Origin: Deltaproteobacteria bacterium
GTDB taxonomy: Bacteria > Myxococcota_A > Polyangia > Haliangiales > Haliangiaceae
DNA length: 39,283 nt
Assembly: GCA_013812655.1 (NCBI GenBank)
Contig: JACCTC010000141.1
Location: 1-39,283 of the forward strand
Reading direction: 5' to 3'
Below are positions 28,494 through 39,283 of the stretch, piece after piece; the stretch's first letter is position 1, and each line of letters begins with the position of its first letter. Under the pieces are notes generated by a model. The model worked only from the letters and a program-made list of their open reading frames with translations, did not search any database and was not told the origin of the DNA. A program made the translations under genes and the position numbers.

Positions 28494-31123
28494 AGCCGCG
28501 CGCGACCTACCGGCTGCAGCTGCAGGCGGGGTTCGGGTTCGCGGCCGCCGCCGACGCCATACCGTACCTCGTCGAGCTCGGGATCTCGCACCTCTACCTG
28601 TCGCCGGTGATGCAGGCGGCGCCGGGCTCGACCCATGGCTACGACGTCGTCGATCCGGCGCGGGTCAGCGAGGACCTCGGCGGCGAGGCCGGGTTCAGGG
28701 CGCTCGTGCAGGCGACGCAGGCGGCCGGGCTCGGGATCCTGCTCGACATCGTGCCGAACCACATGTCGATCGCGGGTACCGCGAACCGCTACTGGCTCGA
28801 CGTCCTCGAGAACGGGCCGGCCAGCTACTACGCGCACTTCTTCGACGTCGACTGGGGTGCCGGCGGCGACGATCGCGTGCTGTTGCCGATCCTCGGCGAT
28901 CGCTACGGCAGGGCGCTCACCAACGGCGTGCTCGGCCTCGCGTGGAACGCCGATGGCTTCGCGGTGCGCGCGCACGATCACCTGCTGCCGGTCTCGCCGC
29001 GCTCGCTCGGCCCATCGGTGCGCAACGCCGGCGAGCAGGCCGGGCACGCCGAGCTCGCGTTCCTCGGCGACGCGCTGTGCTCGCTGCCATCGTCACGCGA
29101 GACCGAGCTGGAGCGCCGGCGGCGCCGGCATCGCGACAAGGCGGTGCTGATGGCGCGGCTGTTCGCGCTGTGCCGCGAGGAGCCGGCGTGCAAGACAGCG
29201 CTCGAGCGCGAGCTCGCAGCGATCAACAGCGATCCGATCGCGCTCGACGCGGTCCTCGAGCACCAGAACTACCGGCTCGCGCACTGGACCGTCGCCGGCA
29301 GCCAGCTCTCGTATCGCCGGTTCTTCGACATCACGACGCTCGTCGGCATCCGCAACGAGGATCCGGACGTCCTCGAGGGCACGCACGAGCGCGTGTTCGC
29401 GTGGCTGCGCGACGGCACGATCGACGGCGTGCGGATCGATCATGTCGACGGGCTGCGCCAGCCCGCGGGCTACCTCGCGCGACTCCGCGAGGTCGCACCC
29501 GACGCGTGGCTCGTCGTCGAGAAGATCCTCGCGCCCGGCGAGGTGCTGCCTGCCTCCTGGCCGATCGATGGCACGAGCGGCTACGACTTCATGGAGCGCG
29601 TCGACGCGCTGTTCGTCGATGCGGCCGCCGAGGCGTCGATGACCGCGACGTTCGAGGCGTACACCGGCGAGGTCTTCGATCCGCCGGCCGCGAGCCGCAC
29701 GGCGCGTCTCGAGGTGATGTCCGATGCGCTGCACAGCGAGCTCGCACGGCTGACCGAGCTCGCGGTCCGTGCGTGCAGCACGACGCCGGCATGTCGGGAC
29801 TACACCTGGGCCGAGCTCGAGATCACGCTCGGCGCGATCCTCGCGGGCTACCCGACCTACCGCACGTACCTCGGCGAGGGGCCCGGCACCGATACCGGTG
29901 ATGATCGCGAGCGGATCGCCGGTGCGGTGGCGGCCGCGGCGGCAGCGCGTCCCGAGCTCGATCGCGATCTGCTCGCGTATCTCGAGGCGGCGCTCGCCTT
30001 CGAGATCCCGACGCCCGAGGGCCTTGACCTCGCGCGCACCGCGCAGCAGATCACCGGCCCGATCGTCGCGAAGGGCGACGAGGACACGCTGCTGTATCGC
30101 CAGGTCCGGCTGCTCGCGCGCTGCGAGGTGGGCTCCGATGTCGCGGCGTTCGCGGTGCATGCCGACGAGATCCATCGCCAGCTCGCAACCGGGTCACGGC
30201 GCTCGCTGCTCGCGACCTCGACGCACGACACCAAGCGCAGCGAAGATGTGCGCGCGCGGATCGCCGCGATCTCCGAGCACGCCGGGGCGTGGGAGAGCGT
30301 CGTGTTGCGGTGGCGCGAGCGCGCAGCGGCGGGGTGGGGTGAGACCGTGCCCGACCGCGTGCTCGAGTACGCGACGTGGCAGACGCTGGTCGGCGCATGG
30401 CCGCTGCCCGTCGAGCGCGCGCGCACGTGGGCGGAGAAGGCGACCCGCGAGGCGCGGCTGCGAACGTCGTGGCGGCGTCCGGATACCGCGTACGAGGCGG
30501 CGCGCGATGGTTGGCTCGATCACGTGTACGGCGACACCGAGCTGGTTGCCGAGGTCGCCGCGTTCGCAGAGCGCTTGCGGCCCGCCGGTGATCGCAACGC
30601 GCTCGCGATGCTGCTCGTCAAGCTCACCGCGCCCGGCGTCCCCGACTTCTACCAGGGCACCGAGCTGCGCGACGATTCACTCGTCGATCCTGACAACCGG
30701 CGTCCCGTCGATCTCGGACTGCGACGCAGCCGGCTGCGCGAGCTCGCGGAGCGTCCAGCCGATCGCCCACCCGCGGACGACCTCGGCGCCGCGAAGCTGT
30801 GGACGATCCGTCGCGTGCTCGACCTCCGCCGCCGCGAACCTGCTCGCTTCGACGGCGAGAAACCCGGAGACTACGAACCGCTCGTCGCGACCGGGCCGCA
30901 CGGTCATCGTGTCTTCGCGTTCGCACGCGGCCTCGGCGAGCTTCGCACCCTCACCGTGGTGCCGCGGCTCGGCCCCGGTCCCGACGGCTGGCGGGACACG
31001 GCGCTGACGATCCCCGACGGCACCTGGCGCGACGTCCTGTCCGATCGGCGTGTCGCTGGCGGAGCCGTCACGGTCGCCGAGCTGTGGCGCAGCTTCGCGA
31101 TCGCCCTGCTCGTGCGCGATTAG
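28490..31123 (+). CDS. treY: Malto-oligosyltrehalose synthase (TreY)
   Basis: 877 aa, within the usual range for TreY. N-terminal [37 protein letters not shown] and [11 protein letters not shown] are family hallmarks. Catalytic residues: nucleophile Asp in [10 protein letters not shown], Glu in [11 protein letters not shown], Asp in [16 protein letters not shown]. The C-terminal [10 protein letters not shown] and [11 protein letters not shown] blocks are also diagnostic. It converts the reducing-end alpha-1,4 bond of malto-oligosaccharides to alpha-1,1, giving maltooligosyl trehalose. The ATG overlaps the treX stop (ATGA). Normally TreZ then frees trehalose; here treZ is truncated, so either another copy exists elsewhere or the product accumulates. 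Confidence 0.94.
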
Positions 31124-31239
31124 CGACAGCCACGACCTCGATGACGTCGGTCGCGCAAGTCGGTGATCGCTGGATGGAAGTTCTGAATGTCATGCCCGTC
31201 ACCAGTGCGGGGCAGCCCGTGTGCGTGGGCGCCCGAAAT

Positions 31240-31251
31240 TTGGCGCGCCAA
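31240..31251. repeat. 12-bp perfect palindrome downstream of treY
   Basis: TTGGCGCGCCAA at 31240-31251, flanked by GCCCG (31231-31235) and CGGGC (31253-31257), in the gap between treY and the 31326 gene. It may be a regulator site or part of a terminator; there is no T-tract. Confidence 0.35.
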
Positions 31252-31325
31252 CCGGGCGAGATTACGAGAGTGCCGGAGCCCGGATTTTCGGCGGTGTTGG
31301 CACCATCCGTGAAGTAGCTCCCATC

Positions 31326-31526
31326 ATGCTGGACCCAACCATCGAGACGGCCACGTCGGCCACTGATCAGGATCTGCGGCCGCGCGCGAAGACGCTGTCA
31401 TGGATGGCGTCCATGTCGGTCGCCGCGGGCGAGATGCGCGCGGCCGAGGGATATCTCCTCGAGCTGCTCGCGTGGTGCGCATTCGCGGACCGCGACATCG
31501 TCGAAGACGTCACGACCGACCTGTGA
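31326..31526 (+). CDS. Small protein of unknown function
   Basis: 66 aa. The N-terminal part is polar (LDPTIETATSATDQDLRPRA); the middle has amphipathic helices (TLSWMASMSVAAGEMRAAEG, YLLELLAWCAFADRD); the end is acidic (IVEDVTTDL). One Cys, no clear membrane span, no known domain. The ATG is preceded by TAGCTC (31315-31320) 5 nt upstream, a weak version of the leaderless pattern. The stop codon is followed at once by the 23-bp repeats at 31536. No functional link with treY or the IgGFc-type gene is evident. Confidence 0.45.
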   Translation: MLDPTIETATSATDQDLRPRAKTLSWMASMSVAAGEMRAAEGYLLELLAWCAFADRDIVEDVTTDL

Positions 31527-31535
31527 TCGATTCGC

Positions 31536-31581
31536 GCGAAACCTTGCACTGGTTGCGCGCGCAACCTTGCACTGGTTGCGC
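31536..31581. repeat. Two tandem 23-bp repeats forming palindrome and hairpin
   Basis: Two adjacent 23-bp units (31536-31558, 31559-31581) differ at a single base and share ACCTTGCACTGGTTGCGC. Their junction makes a perfect 16-bp palindrome GGTTGCGCGCGCAACC (31551-31566). The second unit is itself a hairpin: GCGCAACC and GGTTGCGC arms with loop TTGCACT. It lies 10 bp after the small-protein stop and 65 bp before the IgGFc-type gene. Confidence 0.75.
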
Positions 31582-31645
31582 AAACTGAACGGGCCACGCA
31601 GGTCGAGCTTGACCGGGACTCGCGCGAGCGCGACGTTGCCGCGCG

Positions 31646-33553
31646 ATGAGGATGGCCCGCTACGACGCTCTCGCATTTGTTGTCCTGGCTTTCAGTGCCC
31701 CGGCGATCACCTCGTGTGGACCCGCGGCGCGCGACTCGAACCCGAATTGCACGAGCGTGTGCAGCGCGCTGGGGTTTCAGCAGTGTCGCGAGGACGGTAG
31801 CTTCGAGCCGCCGGTGGCGTGCGGGCCCGACGAGGTCTGCGATCCCGAGCGCGGCTGCGTGGTCTGCGTTCCGGACAGCCTGTACTGCTACGGGCCGACC
31901 GCGAACGACGTGTTTCGCTGCAACAGCGAGGGCACCGACGGCACGCTCGTCGAGTCGTGTGGCGCCGACGACGTGTGCAGCAACGGTGACTGCAAGACGC
32001 CGTGCGAGGCCGCGCTCGATCGTCCGTCGAACGTCGGTTGTGACTTCTGGGCGGTCGATCTCGACAACGAGGCGTCGAACCTGTCGTCGGCGAACGCGGC
32101 CGCACAGCAGATGGCGATCGTGGTCGCCAACAACAACGAGTACCCGGTCACCGTCACGGTGACCAAGAACGCCGCGCGCATCGGCCAGCCGGTCAACGAG
32201 CAGGTCGTCAGCACGACGAGCGTGCCGCCACGCGTCGCCCAGCGCATCGATCTACCGCAGCGCGAGGTCGATGGCGCGATGGGCCAGAACGCGACCTACA
32301 CGCGCAACGGCGGCTCGGGCACCTTCGTTTCGCCGCACGGCTACCACGTCGTGACCACCGGCCCGGTCGTGGTCTACCAGTTCAACCCGATCGTCCAGCA
32401 GTTCTCGAACGACGCATCGACGCTGATCCCGATCCAGGCGCTCGGCAGCGATTACATCGCCGTGGGCTTCCAGACCGCGAACCCGTGCGCGATCGACGGC
32501 TTCACCGTCGAAGGCATCCCCGATCACGGCGCGATCACGATCGTCGCGCCGTACGACGACACCAACGTCACGGTCACCACGAGCCACGCGATCATGCCGT
32601 CCGGTGGCGACTCCGGCGTGATGATCCCGGCGACCCCGAAGGGCGGCATCGTCAACTTCAAGCTCGGCCGCTACATGGTGGCGAACCTCGAGACCCAGCA
32701 GTTCTCGGGCAGCGCGGCGGGTTGTAGCAGCGCGGTCAACGGCGGCCAGAACGGGGACTTCACCGGCACGTACATCAAGTCGGACAAGCCGGTCGTCGTG
32801 TTCACGGCGAGCGAGCGCGGCTTGGGCTTCGGCGGCGCGACGAACGTCGAGTACCCGCCCGGCTGGGACATGGCGAACGACCGGATCTGCTGCACCGATC
32901 ACCTCGAGGAGCAGCTGCTGCCGGTCACCGCGCTCGGCCGCGAGTTCGCGATCGCGCGCAGCCCGATCCGCTCGACCCATCCGAGCTGGATCGAGCAGGA
33001 CATCATCCGCGTCGTCGGCAGCGCCGATGGCACGACGGTCACCACGAACCTGCCGGCGCCCTACAACCAGTTCACGGTGAACGCGCGCGAGCAGAAGACG
33101 TTCATGGCGCGCACCGGCTTCACGATGTCGGCCGACAGGGCGATCCAGGTCGCGCAGTACCTCGTGCCACAGCACTTCATCAAGCAGGGCTTCACGGGCG
33201 ATCCGAGCCAGCTGATCATCCCGGCGGCCGAGCAGCATCGCAAGGACTACGTCTTCCTCGTGCCGTCGACGTTCCAGTCGAACTACGCGGTCTTCGCGAA
33301 GCCGGTGACCGGCGCGAACATCAAGCTCGACGGCATGCTGCTCGACAGTCAGGAGCTCTCGAGCTGCAAGAAGGCGCCGATCGGGCCGATCGCGGGCGTC
33401 GAGTACGAGCAGGTGACGTGCCTCCTGCCGGAGGGTCGCCACACCGCATCGGGCGATCTGCCGTTCGGCCTCTCGGTCTACGGCTACTACTCGGTCGGCT
33501 CCTACGCGTTCGTCGGCGGTAGCGACGTCAAGATCATCAACCCGATCCTGTGA
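31646..33553 (+). CDS. IgGFc-binding-domain-type surface lipoprotein
   Basis: 635 aa. N-terminal signal sequence (ALAFVVLAFSAPAIT, then SC) with a probable lipidation Cys. A Cys-rich EGF-like or disulfide-knot segment follows (about 30-115; CTSVCSALGFQQC, CDPERGCVVC, CYGPTANDVFRC, CSNGDC). Then comes a long beta-rich domain of the IgGFc-binding N-terminal type: FWAVDLDNE, AIVVANNNEYPVTVTV, GYHVVTTGPVVVYQFNPI, GSDYIAVGFQT, VVVFTASERGLGFG, DHLEEQLLPVTALGREFAIA, YVFLVPSTFQSNYAVF, FGLSVYGYYSVGSYAF. Such proteins are common in Myxococcota and probably act at the cell surface in adhesion. Two close ATGs (31646, 31652) are possible starts. Its own promoter is likely, given the repeats upstream. Confidence 0.83.
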   Translation: MRMARYDALAFVVLAFSAPAITSCGPAARDSNPNCTSVCSALGFQQCREDGSFEPPVACGPDEVCDPERGCVVCVPDSLYCYGPTANDVFRCNSEGTDGTLVESCGADDVCSNGDCKTPCEAALDRPSNVGCDFWAVDLDNEASNLSSANAAAQQMAIVVANNNEYPVTVTVTKNAARIGQPVNEQVVSTTSVPPRVAQRIDLPQREVDGAMGQNATYTRNGGSGTFVSPHGYHVVTTGPVVVYQFNPIVQQFSNDASTLIPIQALGSDYIAVGFQTANPCAIDGFTVEGIPDHGAITIVAPYDDTNVTVTTSHAIMPSGGDSGVMIPATPKGGIVNFKLGRYMVANLETQQFSGSAAGCSSAVNGGQNGDFTGTYIKSDKPVVVFTASERGLGFGGATNVEYPPGWDMANDRICCTDHLEEQLLPVTALGREFAIARSPIRSTHPSWIEQDIIRVVGSADGTTVTTNLPAPYNQFTVNAREQKTFMARTGFTMSADRAIQVAQYLVPQHFIKQGFTGDPSQLIIPAAEQHRKDYVFLVPSTFQSNYAVFAKPVTGANIKLDGMLLDSQELSSCKKAPIGPIAGVEYEQVTCLLPEGRHTASGDLPFGLSVYGYYSVGSYAFVGGSDVKIINPIL

Positions 33554-33594
33554 CGGACCGACGTCCATGCTTGCATCGCCGGCGGCTTGGGCGC

Positions 33595-33610
33595 TAAGTC
33601 GTGGGCGATG
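33595..33610 (+). promoter_or_regulatory. Candidate -10 and leaderless ATG start of PLP decarboxylase
   Basis: TAAGTC (33595-33600) lies 7 nt before the ATG at 33608. No SD sequence is present. An in-frame TTG at 33587 lies before the element and is disfavoured. Confidence 0.4.
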
Positions 33611-35041
33611 TCGATCCCGCGGTCGATCCTTGACGCATACGATCCCGAACGGTTTCGCGCGGACGGCCACAAGCTGATCGACATGCTCGCCGGCCAGCTC
33701 GCGCGCTGGCAGCGTCGCGAGGGCCCGGTCGTGCCGTGGCGCGATCCGGCGCGTGCGCGGAGCCACTGGGCCGAGTCGACGAGCAGCGGCGACTTCGTCG
33801 ACGATCTCGCGCGGATCGCGGCAGCCTCGACGGCGGTCGCGAACCCGCGCTGCATGGCGCACCAGGTGCCGCCGCCACTGCCAGCCGCCGCGCTCGCCGA
33901 GCTGGTGTCCGCGATCCTCAACAACGGGATGGCGGTGTTCGAGATGGGCCCGGCGGCGGTCCCGATCGAGCTCGCCGTGATCGAGTGGATGTGCGGCACG
34001 CTCGGGCTACCGCGCGGTGCCGGCGGCGTGCTGACCTCGGGAGGCTCGCTCGGCAACCTGACCGCGCTGCTCGCGATGCGCCAGGCCCACGCCGGCTTCG
34101 ACGTCTGGAAGGCCGGCGCGCACGGCGGGCCGCCACTCGCGGTCATCGTCTCGTCCGAGGCACACTACTCGGTGTCGCGCACGCTCGCGATCATGGGATG
34201 GGGCGAGGGTGGGGCGATCCGCGCGGCGGTCGATGCCCGTCACCGGATGACCGCACGTGCCGTCGAGGACGCGCTCGCGCAGGCGCAAGGGAGTGATCGC
34301 CGGGTGATCGGCATCATCGCAGCGGCCGGCTCGACGGCCACCGGCGCCTACGACCCGCTCGGCGAGCTCGCCGATCTCGCGGCCGCCCGCGGCCTGTGGC
34401 TCCACGTCGACGCGGCGCACGGCGGCGGGGCCGCGCTGTCACCGACCCATCGCGGCAAGCTCGCGGGCATCGAGCGCGCGGACTCGATCGTATGGGACGC
34501 GCACAAGCTGCTGATGATGCCGGCGCTCGTGACCGCGGTGCTGTTCAAGCGCGAGCACCACGCGTACGAGGCCTTCGCGCAGCAGGCGTCCTATCTGTTC
34601 GCGGAGACGCCGCCCGCCGAGCACTGGTGGGATCTCGGGCAGCGCACGCTCGAGTGCACGAAGCGAATGATGGCGATCGAGCTGTGGGTCGCGCTGCGCA
34701 GCCGCGGCGAGGCGTGGTTCACCGACGTGATCGATCGCCAGCACGAGCTCGCGACCGAGCTCGCACAGAAGCTCGCGGACGCGCCCGACTTCGAGCTCGC
34801 GCTCGAGCCCGAGTCGAACATCGTGTGCTACCGCCACCGCCCTCCCGGCATGACCGACCAGGGCGCGCTCGACCGCCACAACCGCGCGCTCCGCGAGCGG
34901 GTCGTGACCGACGGCCGGTTCTACATCGTGGGCACCACGCTGCCGACCGGCTATCACCTGCGTTCGACGTTGATGAACCCGCTGATCGAGCCCGACGATC
35001 TCCATGACCTGATCGCACACCTGCGCAAGCTATGCCCGTGA
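33608..35041 (+). CDS. Group II PLP-dependent decarboxylase
   Basis: 477 aa. Typical of the aromatic-L-amino-acid/glutamate decarboxylase fold type I family: substrate region [11 protein letters not shown] and [11 protein letters not shown] phosphate-binding [15 protein letters not shown]-stacking His in [10 protein letters not shown]; Asp in LHVDAAHGG; Schiff-base Lys300 in [11 protein letters not shown]-terminal [20 protein letters not shown]. It would decarboxylate an amino acid to an amine; the substrate cannot be told from sequence. The start is ATG 33608. The stop codon overlaps the ferredoxin gene by 10 bp, a tight coupling that is unusual for this enzyme and hints at a shared role. 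Cytoplasmic. Confidence 0.9.
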   Translation: MSIPRSILDAYDPERFRADGHKLIDMLAGQLARWQRREGPVVPWRDPARARSHWAESTSSGDFVDDLARIAAASTAVANPRCMAHQVPPPLPAAALAELVSAILNNGMAVFEMGPAAVPIELAVIEWMCGTLGLPRGAGGVLTSGGSLGNLTALLAMRQAHAGFDVWKAGAHGGPPLAVIVSSEAHYSVSRTLAIMGWGEGGAIRAAVDARHRMTARAVEDALAQAQGSDRRVIGIIAAAGSTATGAYDPLGELADLAAARGLWLHVDAAHGGGAALSPTHRGKLAGIERADSIVWDAHKLLMMPALVTAVLFKREHHAYEAFAQQASYLFAETPPAEHWWDLGQRTLECTKRMMAIELWVALRSRGEAWFTDVIDRQHELATELAQKLADAPDFELALEPESNIVCYRHRPPGMTDQGALDRHNRALRERVVTDGRFYIVGTTLPTGYHLRSTLMNPLIEPDDLHDLIAHLRKLCP

Positions 35042-35349
35042 TCACGATCGTCACCGTCGTCCCAGAGGCACCCGGCACCGCGCCGGTCACCGTCGAGTGC
35101 GCGGTCGGCGAGACGCTGTTCGAGGCCGGCGCCAAGGCGAGCGCCGCGATCGACACCGCGTGCGTCGGCAAGGGGACCTGCGGGCTGTGCCGGGTGCGGA
35201 TCCTCACCGGTGCGGAGCACCTCAACCCGTTCACCGATGAGGAGCGCAAGCACCTCGGGAACGTCTATCACCTCACGAAGGTGCGGCTGTCGTGCCGCAG
35301 CCGGATCGCGGGCGACGTCAGCTTCGAAGTGGTCCGCAAGAAGAAGTGA
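35032..35349 (+). CDS. 2Fe-2S ferredoxin
   Basis: 105 aa, plant/adrenodoxin-type beta-grasp ferredoxin. Cluster ligands: [11 protein letters not shown] gives Cys-x5-Cys-x2-Cys, and the fourth Cys is in RLSCRSRI. The N-terminal part ([40 protein letters not shown]) matches the first strands and helix. The basic C-terminus ends VVRKKK. It starts inside the end of the decarboxylase gene (ATG 35032, 10-bp overlap), so the two are co-translated. It probably serves as an electron carrier; no reductase or oxygenase partner is adjacent. The last codons and stop are copied in the tandem repeat at 35339-35386. Confidence 0.92.
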   Translation: MPVITIVTVVPEAPGTAPVTVECAVGETLFEAGAKASAAIDTACVGKGTCGLCRVRILTGAEHLNPFTDEERKHLGNVYHLTKVRLSCRSRIAGDVSFEVVRKKK

Positions 35350-35386
35350 TCGCAAGAAGAAGTGATCGCAAGAAAAAGTGATCACG
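35335..35386. repeat. Three 16-bp tandem repeats over the ferredoxin stop codon
   Basis: The unit CGCAAGAAGAAGTGAT occurs three times in tandem starting at 35335 (last copy CGCAAGAAAAAGTGAT), then breaks into CACGG. The first copy encodes the last residues RKKK and the TGA stop; the others are downstream copies of the same codons and stop. Confidence 0.75.
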
Positions 35387-35873
35387 GCAGCGCGGCGGCG
35401 CAGCGTCCCCACAGCGCCGCGAGCGCGTGCTCGTCGGCCTCGGTCGGTGGCGTGACCAGGTTGCCGCGGTTCATCAGCGAGATCCGGTCGTCGACGTGCG
35501 GCAGCCCGAAGGCGTGGCCGAGCTCGTGCGCGACCACGATCGCGAGGGTGGCTGGATCGGTGATCCGCGCATTGATATAGATGACGCCGGTCTCGTCGTC
35601 GTAGTGACCATGGAAGGACGGCGCCGCCTCCTCGAACCGGATCTCGATCGTGGCGTCTGCAGGACCACCGGTCCCGAGCGCGGTAGCACCGCGTCCGCGC
35701 CACAGGACGAGTGCATCGGCGATCCCACCGCGCTGGGTGCTCGTCGCACCGGTCGCGTTGACCGCGAGCGCGGCGCAGGGATCGGATATTCGATCGATCG
35801 TCGTGTCACGAGCCTCGCAGCCCGTGGCGCCAACGAAACTCAGGGTGAGCGTGAACCATTTCGTGCGGTGCAA
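35382..35873 (-). CDS. Matrixin-type zinc metalloprotease lipoprotein
   Basis: 163 aa. The N-terminal signal peptide (WFTLTLSFVGATGC) gives a likely lipid-anchored Cys19. Zinc site HELGHAFGLPH (116-126) has the metzincin H-E-x-x-H-x-x-G-x-x-H pattern, and SLMNRG (132-137) is the Met-turn. The strand IEIRFEEAAPSFHGHYDDETGVIYIN before the helix fits the matrixin fold. The TTG start is preceded by TGC-TACGTT at 7 nt, a strong leaderless-type element. It probably degrades proteins or peptides at the cell envelope. It is short, without a pro-domain or C-terminal extension. It lies 62 bp downstream of the beta-barrel gene on the same strand, with its own promoter. Confidence 0.85.
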   Translation of the reverse strand: MHRTKWFTLTLSFVGATGCEARDTTIDRISDPCAALAVNATGATSTQRGGIADALVLWRGRGATALGTGGPADATIEIRFEEAAPSFHGHYDDETGVIYINARITDPATLAIVVAHELGHAFGLPHVDDRISLMNRGNLVTPPTEADEHALAALWGRCAAALP

Positions 35874-35889
35874 GACACCGAACGTAGCA
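35871..35889 (-). promoter_or_regulatory. Candidate extended -10 and leaderless TTG start
   Basis: On the minus strand TGC (35887-35889), TACGTT (35881-35886), a 7-nt spacer, then TTG (35871-35873). No SD sequence is present. Confidence 0.5.
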
Positions 35890-35935
35890 AGGGCGCACGC
35901 TCGACCTCAACGACGAACAGCTGCGAGCAATTCCG

Positions 35936-36856
35936 TCAGAACTCGTAGCCGACGTTCAGCTTGACGCCATAACGGTTCAGTTCGGCCGCGCCACCTCCCG
36001 CGTTCGCCGACGGCATCAGGTCGTTATCGGTGGCCGCGCGGTACTCGCCGCGGGCGTCGATCATCATGCCCGAGAAGCGGAAGCCAACGCCCGCACCCAC
36101 CGGGAACTCGAGGACGTCATCCGAGTCCGAGATGTCCGAGGTGTTGGTGTCGGTGTTCGTGACCCCGTAGCGCCGCCACGCCGCGCCTCCGAAGACGTAC
36201 GGCTGGAGCGTGCGACCGCGGAGCACGTTGATCCGGACGTCCGCCTGAACACCGTTACCGACGAGCAACGCATTCTCGTCGACGCCGAGCGCGTCGATCC
36301 TCTGCGCGGAGCCGATGTACGCGATCTCCCCAGCGACCCTCAGCCTGGTACCGATGATCGCGCGAACATCCCAGCCACCGCCGTCATTGGTGGCGCCGCG
36401 TGCGGTGGCGTCCGTGAAGCCGTCGACGCCGGCACCCGCCGCGAGCGCGAATCCGATGTCCGACATGAAGCTGCCGCGCGGTGCGGTCACCTCCGGGGTG
36501 TCGGTCTCCGACCACGTGGTCGTGTCCGTCGGTGGGGGCGATGCAGGATCGGGCAGATTCGCCGCGTCCGCGCGTGGGTCGTGGGCCGCATCGCCAGCTG
36601 GCGGCGTGTGGTCATTGTTGTTGCGATGATCAACGGGCGGAGCGGGTACTCCATCGGGCGATGTCCCACTCGTCGTCGTGTCATCTTGCTGCGTCGTCGT
36701 CGTGTCACCTTGCTGCGTCGTCGTCGTGTCATCTTGCCGGGGCGTCGGCGTCGTCGTGTCATCTTGCCGGGGCGCCTGGGCCGCGGCGCCGCCGGTCAGC
36801 GCGAGCACACCAAGAGTCGCGAGCGATCCGCACAGGCCGCGTTTGAATGCCTTCAT
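35936..36856 (-). CDS. Outer-membrane beta-barrel protein with repeat-rich N-terminal linker
   Basis: 306 aa. Signal peptide MKAFKRGLCGSLATLG.. ending AAAQA. Then a low-complexity Asp/Thr-rich stretch (about 29-130) built of units like QDDTTTTQ and RQDDTTTPTP, followed by a Pro/Asp-rich linker. The C-terminal 180 residues have alternating beta-strand pattern (IGFALAAGAGVDGFTDAT, VRAIIGTRLRVAGEIAYIGS, QADVRINVLRGRTLQPYVFGG, GVGFRFSGMMIDARGEYRAA) and end in NVGYEF with the terminal Phe typical of outer-membrane barrels. An AGGAGGA site (36861-36867) 4 nt before the ATG fixes the start. It is 202 bp downstream of the Ser/Thr kinase gene. Function unknown; perhaps a surface or peptidoglycan-contacting protein. 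Confidence 0.82.
   Translation of the reverse strand: MKAFKRGLCGSLATLGVLALTGGAAAQAPRQDDTTTPTPRQDDTTTTQQGDTTTTQQDDTTTSGTSPDGVPAPPVDHRNNNDHTPPAGDAAHDPRADAANLPDPASPPPTDTTTWSETDTPEVTAPRGSFMSDIGFALAAGAGVDGFTDATARGATNDGGGWDVRAIIGTRLRVAGEIAYIGSAQRIDALGVDENALLVGNGVQADVRINVLRGRTLQPYVFGGAAWRRYGVTNTDTNTSDISDSDDVLEFPVGAGVGFRFSGMMIDARGEYRAATDNDLMPSANAGGGAAELNRYGVKLNVGYEF
36671..36770. repeat. Tandem codon repeats in the beta-barrel gene
   Basis: Four copies of a unit centred on GTCGTCGTGTCA, with GTGTCA at 36678, 36702, 36726 and 36756. Spacing is 24, 24 and 30 bp, all multiples of three, so the frame is kept. They encode the Asp-Asp-Thr-Thr-Thr units of the protein (minus strand). Confidence 0.75.
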
Positions 36857-37058
36857 GAATTCCTCCTGGGACGGCATCACGCATCCGGTGTGCCGAGCTG
36901 ACGGACGTCGGCAACCCGCGTAGCAGCGAACACGAGCCTCGCCTCCAGCTTGATCGTCTCGTCGCGGCACGTTGTCACCGCGGCGCGCGCGCGTCGACGA
37001 GTCAAGCAAAAGCTCGCAGGCGCAAGGCGCGCTTCGCGAGCGAGATTCGGTCGTGGCT

Positions 37059-39233
<2,175 letters not shown>

Positions 39234-39283
39234 GACCCGGCCCCGACGAGCGGAGAGCTGGTGAGTGGCCTATAGTATGGGAA

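Noticed and set aside
31221..31325. Upstream extension of the 31326 small protein
   Set aside because: The added residues are basic, lack an RBS and contain the TTGGCGCGCCAA palindrome, so the ATG at 31326 is preferred.
36671..36770. Possible CRISPR-like array from evenly spaced repeats
   Set aside because: Units are contiguous, multiples of three, have no spacers and lie inside the barrel gene in frame.

Overview
The window is about 39.3 kb of very GC-rich, gene-dense bacterial chromosome. It has no rRNA, tRNA, CRISPR array, transposase or integrase that I can recognise. The mix of genes suggests a myxobacterium-like member of the Myxococcota, possibly near the Haliangiales/Kofleriaceae: several sigma-54 activators, many hybrid or orphan two-component proteins, a CheB-CheR-PAS-kinase fusion, a Ser/Thr kinase with PEGA domains, an IgGFc-binding-type lipoprotein and a lipoprotein matrixin. 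This taxonomic call is inference from content; no marker gene is present.

Layout. (1) 1-5400: end of a sigma-54 activator, a shortened DUF488 protein, a hemerythrin-like protein, a multi-pass membrane protein and a convergent PilT-like ATPase. (2) 5900-22900 is a signalling island: a KdpDE-like kinase/regulator pair, a PAS kinase, a free-standing CheB-like protein, a CheB-CheR-PAS-kinase with a frameshift followed by a CheY-like receiver, an NtrC-type regulator, a multi-PAS hybrid kinase, an FHA sigma-54 activator, a decayed receiver and a hemerythrin. An MBL-fold enzyme and a JmjC/cupin protein sit inside it. (3) 22970-31120 is a trehalose/alpha-glucan block: a truncated treZ, then a SIR2-like gene with a divergent helical-protein gene, a sugar-nucleotidyltransferase, treX/glgX and treY (ATGA overlap). 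(4) 31300-39283: a small unknown protein, a large IgGFc-binding-type lipoprotein, a PLP decarboxylase overlapping a 2Fe-2S ferredoxin, and on the minus strand a PEGA Ser/Thr kinase, a beta-barrel protein and a matrixin.

How the genes work together. The signalling island mixes intact and degenerate parts. One receiver has Glu in place of the phospho-Asp, one CheB domain lacks Ser and His, two kinases have altered ATP sites, one receiver survives only as its first strand, and another is a pseudogene. This looks like a region of repeated duplication and decay of two-component modules. TreX and TreY could release malto-oligosaccharides from glycogen and convert their ends to trehalosyl units, but the enzyme that frees trehalose (TreZ) is cut short here.

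Transcription. At least ten genes have no Shine-Dalgarno sequence. Instead, a TA-rich hexamer, often in the form TGC-TANNNT, lies 6-8 nt before the start codon, which fits leaderless mRNAs. A second group of genes has ordinary SD sites.
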